Assembly (NCBI RefSeq): GCF_007644045.2
Contig: NZ_VMDW02000054.1
Span: 1-64,000 of the forward strand
Length of the DNA stretch: 64,000 nt
Source: Vogesella urethralis
Lineage (GTDB): Bacteria > Pseudomonadota > Gammaproteobacteria > Burkholderiales > Chromobacteriaceae
Direction: 5' to 3'
The translations under genes were made by a program, and so were the position numbers. The notes beneath the pieces were generated by a model. The model ran no database searches. It saw nothing but the letters and a program-made list of their open reading frames with translations, and had not been told where the DNA came from. Below, one piece after another: positions 40,621 to 48,083 of the stretch. The number at the start of each line of letters is the position of its first letter. Within the stretch, counting starts at the first letter, position 1.

Positions 40621-41771
40621 TACGGCTTCCTTGTCAGTATCCACTCGCGCTGGCCCTGCTCGGTTTGTGCCGAGCTCAGCAGCCACTGCCGCGCCGCCAG
40701 TTGCTCGCGCCAGCGCGCAGCCACCTCGGGTGCCAGCGTCGGCGCCACGAACGCCAGACGGCCGGCCTCATACCGGAGCTGGGCCAGCTGCAGTTGGCCG
40801 CCGCTGACGGCAGCCAGCTGCGCCATGGCCGCCACCGCATCGTCGCGCGCCGGCAGGCCGCGGCTGAGCCGGAGGCGGTCGACTGCGCGCAGCATCGGCA
40901 AGGCGCTGCTACCGGCCACCGCCTGCGGCGCCCACGGCTGCACCAGCTGACGGATGTCCTGCTGCAGGCTGCGCTTTTGCCACGCGTACCAGCCCCACTG
41001 GCCGCACACCAGCGCTGTCTGCGCCAGGATGAGCGCGCCCAGAATCAACCCACTGCGGCGCAACAGCGGCGCCAGTGCACGCCACTGGCGGTCTGCCGCC
41101 AGCTCGCCCTGGGCAAAATTGACGCCCTGATGGCGCCCGAGCTGCCACTGCCAGCGCGGCAGCGCTTGCACCTCGACCGCCGGCAAACCGGCCGGCGCCT
41201 CGCCCAACAGCGTAATGCTGGCCGGGGCCGGCGCGGCGGCCAACCGGGGCAGCAGCAGGCCGACGCTGGCCGCCGGCAAGAAGCCGGCCTGGCCGTACGG
41301 CTGCCGCAGCAAATAGCCGTGCTCGCCCTGCGCCAGCACCCAGCCGTCGGCAGCGGGCACGGGCAGCAGGTGTTCTTCCGGCACGATGCGATCGGCCAGC
41401 CGGCCCAGCTGGCGCAGCATGGCCACCGCGCGGCGCACCGGCGCCGCCTCGCACACCCCCACCACCCGTTTGCCATCCGGCAGCCGCTCGCCCGGCGCGT
41501 ACAGGTTGGCCGCCGGGTCGTTGCCCAGCTGTTCTTCCAGCGCGTAGCCGATCACGGCCGGCTTCAGCTCGCGCCCGGCCGGCAGGCTGGCGGCGATGAA
41601 CAGCGTGCGGCCAGCCGGCAACACCAGCTCCAGCTGCTCGCTGCGCGGCCACGCCGACGGCGGGCCGTCGCCCTGTTCGCGGCACTGGCCGTGGCGGTCC
41701 AGCAAGGCCCACGGCAAGCCGGGCTCGCTATCAGGCCAGCCCGGCCGCCAATACAGTCTCAATACACTCAT
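40620..41771 (-). CDS. gspL: Type II secretion system protein L
   Basis: This 383-residue protein has a cytoplasmic actin-like domain that binds the ATPase GspE, one membrane helix near residues 245-263 (GLILGALILAQTALVCGQWG) and a periplasmic domain. It couples GspE to the pseudopilus platform. Start 41771 is chosen because it gives MSVLRLYWRPG. It overlaps gspK by four bases. Confidence 0.88.
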   Translation of the reverse strand: MSVLRLYWRPGWPDSEPGLPWALLDRHGQCREQGDGPPSAWPRSEQLELVLPAGRTLFIAASLPAGRELKPAVIGYALEEQLGNDPAANLYAPGERLPDGKRVVGVCEAAPVRRAVAMLRQLGRLADRIVPEEHLLPVPAADGWVLAQGEHGYLLRQPYGQAGFLPAASVGLLLPRLAAAPAPASITLLGEAPAGLPAVEVQALPRWQWQLGRHQGVNFAQGELAADRQWRALAPLLRRSGLILGALILAQTALVCGQWGWYAWQKRSLQQDIRQLVQPWAPQAVAGSSALPMLRAVDRLRLSRGLPARDDAVAAMAQLAAVSGGQLQLAQLRYEAGRLAFVAPTLAPEVAARWREQLAARQWLLSSAQTEQGQREWILTRKP

Positions 41772-42721
41772 GGTTCCCCCGCGCCTGCTGCTGCGGCCGG
41801 CACGACGCCTTCGTCGCGCCACCACACCTTGCTGGCTTGTTCGTTACGCTGCAGCAGCGCCTGCACCCGCAGCACGCTGCGCGGGTGACGGATGGTGCTG
41901 TCCAGCAGGAAGAAATCGCTGCGCACGCCGTAGTCCACCGCCAGCGGGGTCAGCCCGCCGGTGAGACGCAGGCCGAAATCGGCGCGATCCTTGAAATAGT
42001 TGCTCTGCCGCTGATTCGCCAGCGCCTGCGCCTGACCGCGCCCCAGGCCCGGCACCAGCGCCATCAGCAGCGGCAGGCTGGCGGTGTTGACGTTGATGGC
42101 GGTGCGCTGCGGCAGCACCGCCAGGTGCGGTGCCAGCGTGGCCAGCACCTGCGGCGTATAGCCCTTGACCCAGCGCAGCTGCTCGACGCGGCGCAGGCTG
42201 GCCAGCGGCGGAATGGCGTACGGTGCGGGCAGCGCAGCGTACCAGTCGGCCTCGGCGCCTTGGGCGCGGGCGTCGTTATCGTCGTCCAGCCAGTCCAGCA
42301 AGGTGTCGGCCAGCGCCGCCGGCAATTGCAGCTGCTGCAACAAGCGGCGGTAGAGCTGGGCTTGCAGCTCGTCCGGCTTGCCGTCCTGTTGCATCAGGTT
42401 GCGCACGTTGAAGCGGCCTTGCGCGTCGGACAGTTGGCCGCTGATGCGGGTCTGCTCGGCTTCGGTTTGCGGCAGCGGCTGCGCCCACAACTCGCCCGGG
42501 TAATCCACCGCACCGCTGCTGCGCGCGTCGAAGGCCAGGATGTCGCCAGCCCAGCCGGTACCGGCGTCGGCAATCAGGCGGATATCGGCACGGGCACGGT
42601 CGTTGTCGGCCTGGCGCCACCACAGGCTTTGCTGCCATAACACCGTCGCCGCCGCAGTAGCGGCCAGCGCCACGATCAGCAGCGCCATGATGATGGCCAT
42701 GCCCTGTTGCTGCCGCTTCAT
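41768..42721 (-). CDS. gspK: Type II secretion minor pseudopilin K
   Basis: This large minor pseudopilin of 317 residues has a class III leader (MKRQQQG, cut before M) and a hydrophobic helix. As usual for GspK it lacks Glu at +5. A helical domain with the DADGRFN-like SDAQGRFNVRNL and NVNTAS motifs follows. It caps the pseudopilus tip with GspI and GspJ. Start 42721 overlaps gspJ by four bases. Confidence 0.9.
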   Translation of the reverse strand: MKRQQQGMAIIMALLIVALAATAAATVLWQQSLWWRQADNDRARADIRLIADAGTGWAGDILAFDARSSGAVDYPGELWAQPLPQTEAEQTRISGQLSDAQGRFNVRNLMQQDGKPDELQAQLYRRLLQQLQLPAALADTLLDWLDDDNDARAQGAEADWYAALPAPYAIPPLASLRRVEQLRWVKGYTPQVLATLAPHLAVLPQRTAINVNTASLPLLMALVPGLGRGQAQALANQRQSNYFKDRADFGLRLTGGLTPLAVDYGVRSDFFLLDSTIRHPRSVLRVQALLQRNEQASKVWWRDEGVVPAAAAGAGEP

Positions 42722-43284
42722 GGCAAGGCCCAGACGCGGCGCACCGCTTCGTCGCCCGGCAGCGCCACGCGCATTTCCAGCGCCCGCGCCTGCGGCCGCT
42801 CGCTGATCACGGCCGGCGGCCACTGCGTGTGCCACTGGCCGTTAGCCGCCAGTACGCGCCAGCTGATGCGGTAATCGCCGGCCAGCAGCGGCAGGCTACC
42901 CGCCGCAGGGCTACTGCCGGACGGGCCGGCCAGCCACTGCAAACCGGTGCCGGCGCGGTACCACACGCGTTCCTCGCCGTCCGGGTAGCGCTGCGACGCC
43001 AGCTGCAACTGCAGCGCCTGGCCCTGGCCATCGCCCTGCAGTTGCAGCACGGCCTGGGGTTGGCCGCTGTCGTCGGAAGCCGGCTGCCGCGGCAGGCGCT
43101 GCAGGTCGGCCTCGACGCGGCGCAACACCCGCGCCAGCTGTATCCAGCGTTCGCCGGTCTGCATGATGTGTTCGCGCGCGTTCAGCAGGTTGCCGAAGGC
43201 GCGGTAGCCCATCACGGTGAGGATGGCCAGCAGGCTCATCGCCACCAGAATCTCGATCAGGGTCAGCCCGGCTTGCCGCTTCAT
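42718..43284 (-). CDS. gspJ: Type II secretion minor pseudopilin J
   Basis: The 188 residues begin MKRQAGLTLIEILVAMSLLA, a type III leader cut after Gly6 with Glu at +5. It is part of the pseudopilus tip complex. The frame stays open far upstream without pilin similarity, so 43284 is taken as start. It overlaps gspI by four bases. Confidence 0.9.
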   Translation of the reverse strand: MKRQAGLTLIEILVAMSLLAILTVMGYRAFGNLLNAREHIMQTGERWIQLARVLRRVEADLQRLPRQPASDDSGQPQAVLQLQGDGQGQALQLQLASQRYPDGEERVWYRAGTGLQWLAGPSGSSPAAGSLPLLAGDYRISWRVLAANGQWHTQWPPAVISERPQARALEMRVALPGDEAVRRVWALP

Positions 43285-43658
43285 GGTTGCACCGCCGGGT
43301 TGCGCACAAAGCCGGTCATCTCGGCCAGCACGTAGCGCTGGGCGCCGGGCTGCAGCACGCGAATGATGACTTTGCGGAAGTTGCCGTTGGGGGTGTCGCT
43401 GATTTCGCGCTCCCAGCGCAGGCGGCGGCCGTCGCTGTCGGTTTCGCCTTGCTGCAGGCCGGGGCCGGGCCATTCGCGTTGCGCCTGCAGCAGCGCCAGC
43501 TGGTTTTGCGCCTCCCAGCTGGCGATCATGCGCTGCTTCATCTGTTCGCTGTTGTCTGCGGCCACGCCGCCGGCGCGCAACAGCGCCGACAAAGCCACCG
43601 CCATGATGGCCAGCGCCACCAGCACCTCGAACAGGGTGAAACCGTGCTGACGCCTCAT
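43281..43658 (-). CDS. gspI: Type II secretion minor pseudopilin I
   Basis: This 125-residue pseudopilin has the leader MRRQHG and the mature start FTLFEVLVALAIMAVALSAL with Glu at +5. It is part of the tip complex with GspJ and GspK. It overlaps gspH by four bases. Confidence 0.9.
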   Translation of the reverse strand: MRRQHGFTLFEVLVALAIMAVALSALLRAGGVAADNSEQMKQRMIASWEAQNQLALLQAQREWPGPGLQQGETDSDGRRLRWEREISDTPNGNFRKVIIRVLQPGAQRYVLAEMTGFVRNPAVQP

Positions 43659-44140
43659 GGCGCAGCCTCCACCGTGACGGTACCCACCGGCGACAGCTGG
43701 ATGCTGCGCGCGCCGTTTTCGGCACGCAGCTGGATGGCCAGCGCCGGCGGGCGCCCGTCTTGCCACAGCAGGATGGCGCCACTGGCCGGCTTGCCGTCCA
43801 GCAGCAGGCCATCACCACGCAAGCCCTCCGGCAACGGGCGGTCGGCAAAGAAGGCGTCGCGGCTGGGCTGCCAGCCGCCCTGGCTGTCGGCCACGCGCCA
43901 GTGCGCGCCGTCGGCTTGCCAGTCCAGCGCCAGCGCCTCGCCCATTTCGGCAGCGTCCACGGCTTGTTCCAGAATGCGGGCCAGGCGGTAGCTTTCGTCT
44001 TCCAGCTGGCGGTGGCTGTCCGGGCGCAGGCTGAAGCTGACCGTGGTCGCCATCACGCCGATGATGAGCAACACCACCATCACCTCGATCAGCGTGAAGC
44101 CGCCTTGCGGCCAACGTTGGCCGCAGCCTGCGCACAGCAT
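43655..44140 (-). CDS. gspH: Type II secretion minor pseudopilin H
   Basis: This 161-residue minor pseudopilin has the cleavage site GG before FTLIEVMVVLLIIGV, with Glu at +5. Its 14-residue leader (MLCAGCGQRWPQGG) is odd: most of it is encoded by a perfect 20-base palindrome made of two copies of the repeated GTTGGCCGCA word (44106-44125), and it contains two cysteines and a tryptophan. No other start codon lies between it and the cleavage site. It follows gspG by six bases without a clear ribosome site. Confidence 0.88.
   Translation of the reverse strand: MLCAGCGQRWPQGGFTLIEVMVVLLIIGVMATTVSFSLRPDSHRQLEDESYRLARILEQAVDAAEMGEALALDWQADGAHWRVADSQGGWQPSRDAFFADRPLPEGLRGDGLLLDGKPASGAILLWQDGRPPALAIQLRAENGARSIQLSPVGTVTVEAAP
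44106..44125. repeat. Perfect head-to-head double copy of the repeated word
   Basis: TGCGGCCAACGTTGGCCGCA is a perfect 20-base palindrome. It lies in the gspH leader-peptide codons (Cys6 to Gln12), which are removed from the mature pseudopilin. Confidence 0.9.
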
Positions 44141-44146
44141 GCCGGT

Positions 44147-44584
44147 TTACAGCGCCCAGGAGCCGATATCGGCGTCGTTACCCTCGCCGCCCGGCTCGCC
44201 GTCGGCGCCCAGGCTGAGGATGTCCACCTCGCCGTGGCTACCCGGCGACGCGTACTGGTAGGGGTTGCCCCACGGGTCGTTCGGCAGGCGCTCCAGGTAG
44301 CCACCCGGCTTCCAGTTTTTCGGCGCCGGGCCGCTGGCCGGCTTGCTCACCAGCGCTTGCAGGCCCTGTTCGGTGGTGGGGTAGCGGGTATTGTCGAGCC
44401 GATAGAGCTTGAGCGCCTGCATCATGGCGCCGATGTCCTGCTTGGCGGCCACGATGCGCGCCTCGTCCGGGCGGCTCATCACCTTGGGGACCACCAGCGC
44501 GGCCAGCACGCCGAGGATGACGATAACCACCATGATCTCGATCAGGGTAAAGCCGCGCTGGGCGGCGGGTTTGAGGCGTTTCAT
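44147..44584 (-). CDS. gspG: Type II secretion major pseudopilin G
   Basis: This major pseudopilin of 145 residues has the leader [11 protein letters not shown], mature start [20 protein letters not shown] with Glu at +5, and the GspG-type [20 protein letters not shown] and calcium-loop DPWGNPYQY motifs. It forms the pseudopilus shaft. A good AGGGAG site precedes it, and a stem-loop lies just upstream. Confidence 0.95.
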   Translation of the reverse strand: MKRLKPAAQRGFTLIEIMVVIVILGVLAALVVPKVMSRPDEARIVAAKQDIGAMMQALKLYRLDNTRYPTTEQGLQALVSKPASGPAPKNWKPGGYLERLPNDPWGNPYQYASPGSHGEVDILSLGADGEPGGEGNDADIGSWAL

Positions 44585-44606
44585 GTTAGCTCCCTTGTGC
44601 ATAGAT

Positions 44607-44627
44607 GGCCGGCAACGGTGGCCGGCC
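44607..44627 (-). promoter_or_regulatory. Stem-loop upstream of gspG
   Basis: GGCCGGC (44607-44613) pairs with GCCGGCC (44621-44627) in the 48-base gap between the DinB-like gene and gspG. It may stabilise the mRNA of the abundant major pseudopilin. Confidence 0.45.
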
Positions 44628-44632
44628 TGATA

Positions 44633-45181
44633 TTAGTTGCGGTGCGCCGCCGTATCCGGCAGCAACACCAGCAAGTCGGTGACGCCCACGTCCACGCCAG
44701 CCTGGCTCAGCAGGGTGCTGGCCTGGCCACGATGGTGGGTCTGGTGGTTGAAAAAATGCAGCAGTACGCCGCCCAGCGCCTTGACGCAGGCGTCGCCGCG
44801 CATCGAATGGTAGGCCAGGTCTTGCGCCAGCACGCGCTCGTCCAGTGTGGCGGCCCATTGCTCGATATAGCTATCCAGCTGCTGGCGCAGCGCGGCCAGC
44901 TCTGCAAGGTTGGCCGCAGGCCGAGCGTCCAGTGCCGCCGGTTGCGGCCACGCCAGCAGCGGCTGCAGCACGTCGGCGCCGAAAGGCAAGCTGGCGAAGC
45001 GGCGCAGCCAGACGGTATCGCCCACCACGATGTGGCTGAGCGTGCCGAATAGCGAGCCGAAAAACGCACCACGTTCGGCGTGCAATACCTCGTCCGGCAG
45101 GCTGGCGGCAGCCTGGTACAGTTTGTCGTTCATCCAGCGGTTATAGGCGGCCAACTGGCGGGCAGCGGCGGGGGTCAGCAT
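44633..45181 (-). CDS. DinB-fold metal-binding protein inside the gsp operon
   Basis: This four-helix DinB/YfiT-like protein of 182 residues has the metal triad His50, His146 and His150 (LSHIVVGD and NHQTHHRGQ). Members are metal-dependent thiol transferases or of unknown function. It has no signal peptide and is not a known secretion component. It lies between gspF and gspG on the operon strand, its start overlapping the small gene upstream, so it is almost certainly expressed with the secretion genes. Start 45181 gives MLTPAAARQLAAYNRWMN, the family N-terminus. Confidence 0.88.
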   Translation of the reverse strand: MLTPAAARQLAAYNRWMNDKLYQAAASLPDEVLHAERGAFFGSLFGTLSHIVVGDTVWLRRFASLPFGADVLQPLLAWPQPAALDARPAANLAELAALRQQLDSYIEQWAATLDERVLAQDLAYHSMRGDACVKALGGVLLHFFNHQTHHRGQASTLLSQAGVDVGVTDLLVLLPDTAAHRN

Positions 45182-45417
45182 GGCGTGGCTCCGGTATAGC
45201 GTTCGGCCAGCTGGCGGCGGCAAGCGGCCAGCTGCGTTTGCTGGCGGGCATAGCGCTGCCAGCGCCACAACCGTAACGACAGCCGCACCGGCAACGGCAA
45301 CAGCAGGGCCAGCAAGGCAGACAGCGGCACACTTGCCGGCGGCGATACCGCCTCGGCCAGCAGCCGTTGCTCCTCGGCCAGCAAGCGGCCGGTACGTTCA
45401 AGGTCTATCGGGTTCAT
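45175..45417 (-). CDS. Small membrane protein of unknown function in the gsp operon
   Basis: This 80-residue protein begins MNPIDLERTGRLLAEEQRLL, has one hydrophobic segment (about residues 29-48) and a basic C-terminus. It starts 5 bases after the gspF stop codon and overlaps the DinB-like gene by seven bases, so both overlaps suggest translation. I do not recognise the family. It could be an unrelated passenger or an accessory inner-membrane factor. Confidence 0.6.
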   Translation of the reverse strand: MNPIDLERTGRLLAEEQRLLAEAVSPPASVPLSALLALLLPLPVRLSLRLWRWQRYARQQTQLAACRRQLAERYTGATPC

Positions 45418-45421
45418 GGCC

Positions 45422-46627
45422 TTACCTCACCATCTGGTTCATGTCGATGATCGGCATCATGATGGCCATCACGATCAGCAGCACCAGCCCGCCCATCACC
45501 AGAATCAGCAGCGGCTCCATCAGCGTGGTGAAGGTGGCCAGCTTGCGTTCCACTTCCTGCTGCTGCTGGACGGCGGCGCGATCCAGCATGTCGGCCAGGC
45601 GGCCGCTGGCTTCGCCGCTGCCGATCAAGTGGATCAGCACCGGCGGAAACTGGCGCGTACTGCCCAGCGCCCGCGACAGCGCCGTGCCCTCGCGGACTTT
45701 GTTCATGGTGTCGGTCAGCGCGTCCTGCATCGGGATCAGGCTGACAATGCCGCGCGCGGTGTCCAGCGCAGTCAGCAACGGCACGCCGGAGCCCACCAGA
45801 ATGGACAGCGTGCTGGCCATGCGTGCGGTGTTGAGCGCCTGCAGCAAGCGGCCAAGCACCGGCAGCCGCAGCAGGCGGCCGTGCCAGGCACGGCGCAGGG
45901 CGGGCACCTGCAACAGGCGCCAGCTCCCTGCGGCGGCAGCCACCAGCAGCAACAGCAACACCACGCCCCAATCGCGCAGGAAGTGGCTGCTGGCCACCAG
46001 CATGCGCGTCAGCAGCGGCAGCGTCTGCTTGCTCTGGGCAAACACGCTCACCACCTGCGGCACCACGTACGCCATCAGCCCGCCCACCACCAGCAGTGCC
46101 ACCACGGTGACTACCGCCGGGTAAGCCATGGCCAGCGCCACTTTCTGCTGCGTGTGCTGGCGCTGGTCCAGGTAGTGTGCCAGCTTGGCCATCACCTCGC
46201 CCAGGTGGCCGGATTGCTCGCCGCCCTGCACCAGCGAGCGGTACAGGCTGTTGAACACGGCTGGCGCGCCGGCCAGCGCCTGCGCCAGCGATTTGCCTTC
46301 CAGGATGTCGCTGCGCACCTGGGCCAGCACGGCACGGGTGCGCGGGTGCTCGCTTTGCTCGGTGATGGCGGCCAGCGCGCGTTCCAGCGGCAGGCCGGCG
46401 TCCAGCAGCGTGGCCAGCTGCTGGGTGAACATCACCAGCTCGGCACGCGGCAGGCCACGCGCCAGCAGCGAATGGCCGCTACGCGGCGCGGCGACGCTAT
46501 CCACTTCCAGCGGCAGCAGGCCGCGCTCGCGCAACTGGGCACGGGCGGCGCGGGCGGAGTCGGCCTCCAGCAGGCCGCTGTGCTCCTTGCCGGCGGCGTC
46601 GAGGGCGGTGTACTTGAATGCGGCCAA
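45422..46627 (-). CDS. gspF: Type II secretion inner-membrane protein F
   Basis: This 401-residue polytopic platform protein has two GspF/PilC-type domains and three membrane helices; FTQQLATLLDAGLPLERALA and VQGGEQSGHLGEVM are family hallmarks. It couples GspE to pseudopilus assembly. The start codon is TTG (46627-46625), one base after the gspE stop, with a GAGGAG site inside the gspE end. The start lies within a copy of the GTTGGCCGCA word. Confidence 0.93.
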   Translation of the reverse strand: MAAFKYTALDAAGKEHSGLLEADSARAARAQLRERGLLPLEVDSVAAPRSGHSLLARGLPRAELVMFTQQLATLLDAGLPLERALAAITEQSEHPRTRAVLAQVRSDILEGKSLAQALAGAPAVFNSLYRSLVQGGEQSGHLGEVMAKLAHYLDQRQHTQQKVALAMAYPAVVTVVALLVVGGLMAYVVPQVVSVFAQSKQTLPLLTRMLVASSHFLRDWGVVLLLLLVAAAAGSWRLLQVPALRRAWHGRLLRLPVLGRLLQALNTARMASTLSILVGSGVPLLTALDTARGIVSLIPMQDALTDTMNKVREGTALSRALGSTRQFPPVLIHLIGSGEASGRLADMLDRAAVQQQQEVERKLATFTTLMEPLLILVMGGLVLLIVMAIMMPIIDMNQMVR

Positions 46628-46628
46628 C
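46619..46628 (-). repeat. Copy of the GTTGGCCGCA word over the gspF start codon
   Basis: Read on the minus strand, TTG-GCC-GCA of the word are the first three codons of gspF. Confidence 0.8.
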
Positions 46629-48083
46629 TCAGCTCCTCGTCACGCGCAGGATTTCTTCGAGGCTGGTTTCGCCGCCGCGTACCCAGCGCAGACCGTCGTC
46701 GCGCAGGCTGCGCATGCCGCACGACAAAGCGTGGGTGCGCAGTTCGGCTTCGCTGGCGCGGTCGTGGATCAGCTTCTGCAGCGTGTCGTCCACTTGCAGC
46801 AGCTCGTACACGCCGTAACGGCCGCGATAGCCGCTATTGCTGCACGCCGGGCAGCCGGCCGGGCGGTAATGCAGCACGCCCGGCGCACCGTCCAACGGCA
46901 GCGGGTGCGGCTGCTTGCACTGCGGGCACAGGCGGCGCACCAGCCGTTGCGCCATCACGCCCAGCAGGCTGGACGCCAACAGGAAGGGCTCCACGCCCAT
47001 GTCGGTCAAGCGCGTAATGGCGCTGGCAGCGTCGTTGGTGTGCAGCGTGGCCAGCACCAGGTGGCCGGTGAGCGAGGCTTGCACGGCGATCTGTGCGGTT
47101 TCCAGGTCGCGGATTTCACCGATCATCACCACGTCCGGGTCCTGGCGCAGGATGGCGCGCAGCGCCTTGGCAAAACTCATGTCGATCTTGGCGTTTACCT
47201 GCGTCTGGCCGACGCCGTCCAGGTGGTATTCCACCGGGTCTTCTACCGTCATGATGTTGGTGTGACGCGCATCCAGCCGCGATAGCGCGGCGTACAGCGT
47301 GGTGGTCTTGCCGGAGCCGGTAGGGCCGGTGACCAGCAAGATGCCGTGCGGCTGGCGGATCAGGCCGTCCACTTGCTGCAAGGTATCGGCGGCCATGCCC
47401 AGCGTGGCCAGGTCCAGCCGCGCCGCTTCTTTATCCAGCAGCCGCAACACCACGCGCTCGCCGTGGCTGGTGGGCAGCGTGGATACCCGCACGTCCACCG
47501 GGCGCCCGCCCAGCCGCAGCGAGATGCGGCCATCTTGCGGCAGCCGCTTTTCTGCGATGTCCATGCTGGCCATGATCTTCAGCCGCGACACCATGGCGGC
47601 GTGCAGCGCGCGGTGCGGCGTCACCACGTCGCGCAGCGTGCCGTCCAGCCGGAAACGCACCAGGCTGCGGTCTTCGAAGGCTTCGATGTGGATGTCGGAG
47701 GCGCCGTCGCGCAGCGCCTGCGTCAGCAGCGCGTTGATCATGCGGATGATGGGCGCGTCGCCTTCGGACTCCAGCAGGTCTTCCACCTCGGGTAGGGAGT
47801 CCACCATGGCGTTCAGGTCCAGGCTGTCGCCGATATCGTCTACCACGCCGGCGGCGCCGTCGCTGCGGTTGGCATACAGGCTGGACAGGCGACGGTCCAG
47901 CTCGTCGGCGGCCAACGTTTCAACCTGATCGGGCGCACCGTGCAGGCGCAGCACCTCGCTGATGGCGGCTGGCGGCGTGGCGTCGTCCAGCAGCAGGACG
48001 CGGCCGTCGGGGCCGTCTTCCAGCACGATGCGCTGGCTGCGGGCAAAGGCAAAACCCAGCACCGGGTGGCGGGCCACGCTCAT
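46629..48083 (-). CDS. gspE: Type II secretion ATPase E
   Basis: This 484-residue secretion ATPase has Walker A GPTGSGKT at 253-260, Asp box GASDIHIEAFED, Walker B-type DPDVVMIGEIRD, His box GHLVLATLHTNDA, and the tetracysteine metal site CPQC...CPAC near residues 410-440. It powers pseudopilus assembly from the cytoplasmic side. It overlaps gspD by four bases. Confidence 0.95.
   Translation of the reverse strand: MSVARHPVLGFAFARSQRIVLEDGPDGRVLLLDDATPPAAISEVLRLHGAPDQVETLAADELDRRLSSLYANRSDGAAGVVDDIGDSLDLNAMVDSLPEVEDLLESEGDAPIIRMINALLTQALRDGASDIHIEAFEDRSLVRFRLDGTLRDVVTPHRALHAAMVSRLKIMASMDIAEKRLPQDGRISLRLGGRPVDVRVSTLPTSHGERVVLRLLDKEAARLDLATLGMAADTLQQVDGLIRQPHGILLVTGPTGSGKTTTLYAALSRLDARHTNIMTVEDPVEYHLDGVGQTQVNAKIDMSFAKALRAILRQDPDVVMIGEIRDLETAQIAVQASLTGHLVLATLHTNDAASAITRLTDMGVEPFLLASSLLGVMAQRLVRRLCPQCKQPHPLPLDGAPGVLHYRPAGCPACSNSGYRGRYGVYELLQVDDTLQKLIHDRASEAELRTHALSCGMRSLRDDGLRWVRGGETSLEEILRVTRS

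Noticed and set aside
42718-43848. A long N-terminal extension of gspJ
   Set aside because: The extra residues are the out-of-frame shadow of gspI and gspH; the pilin leader at 43284 marks the true start.
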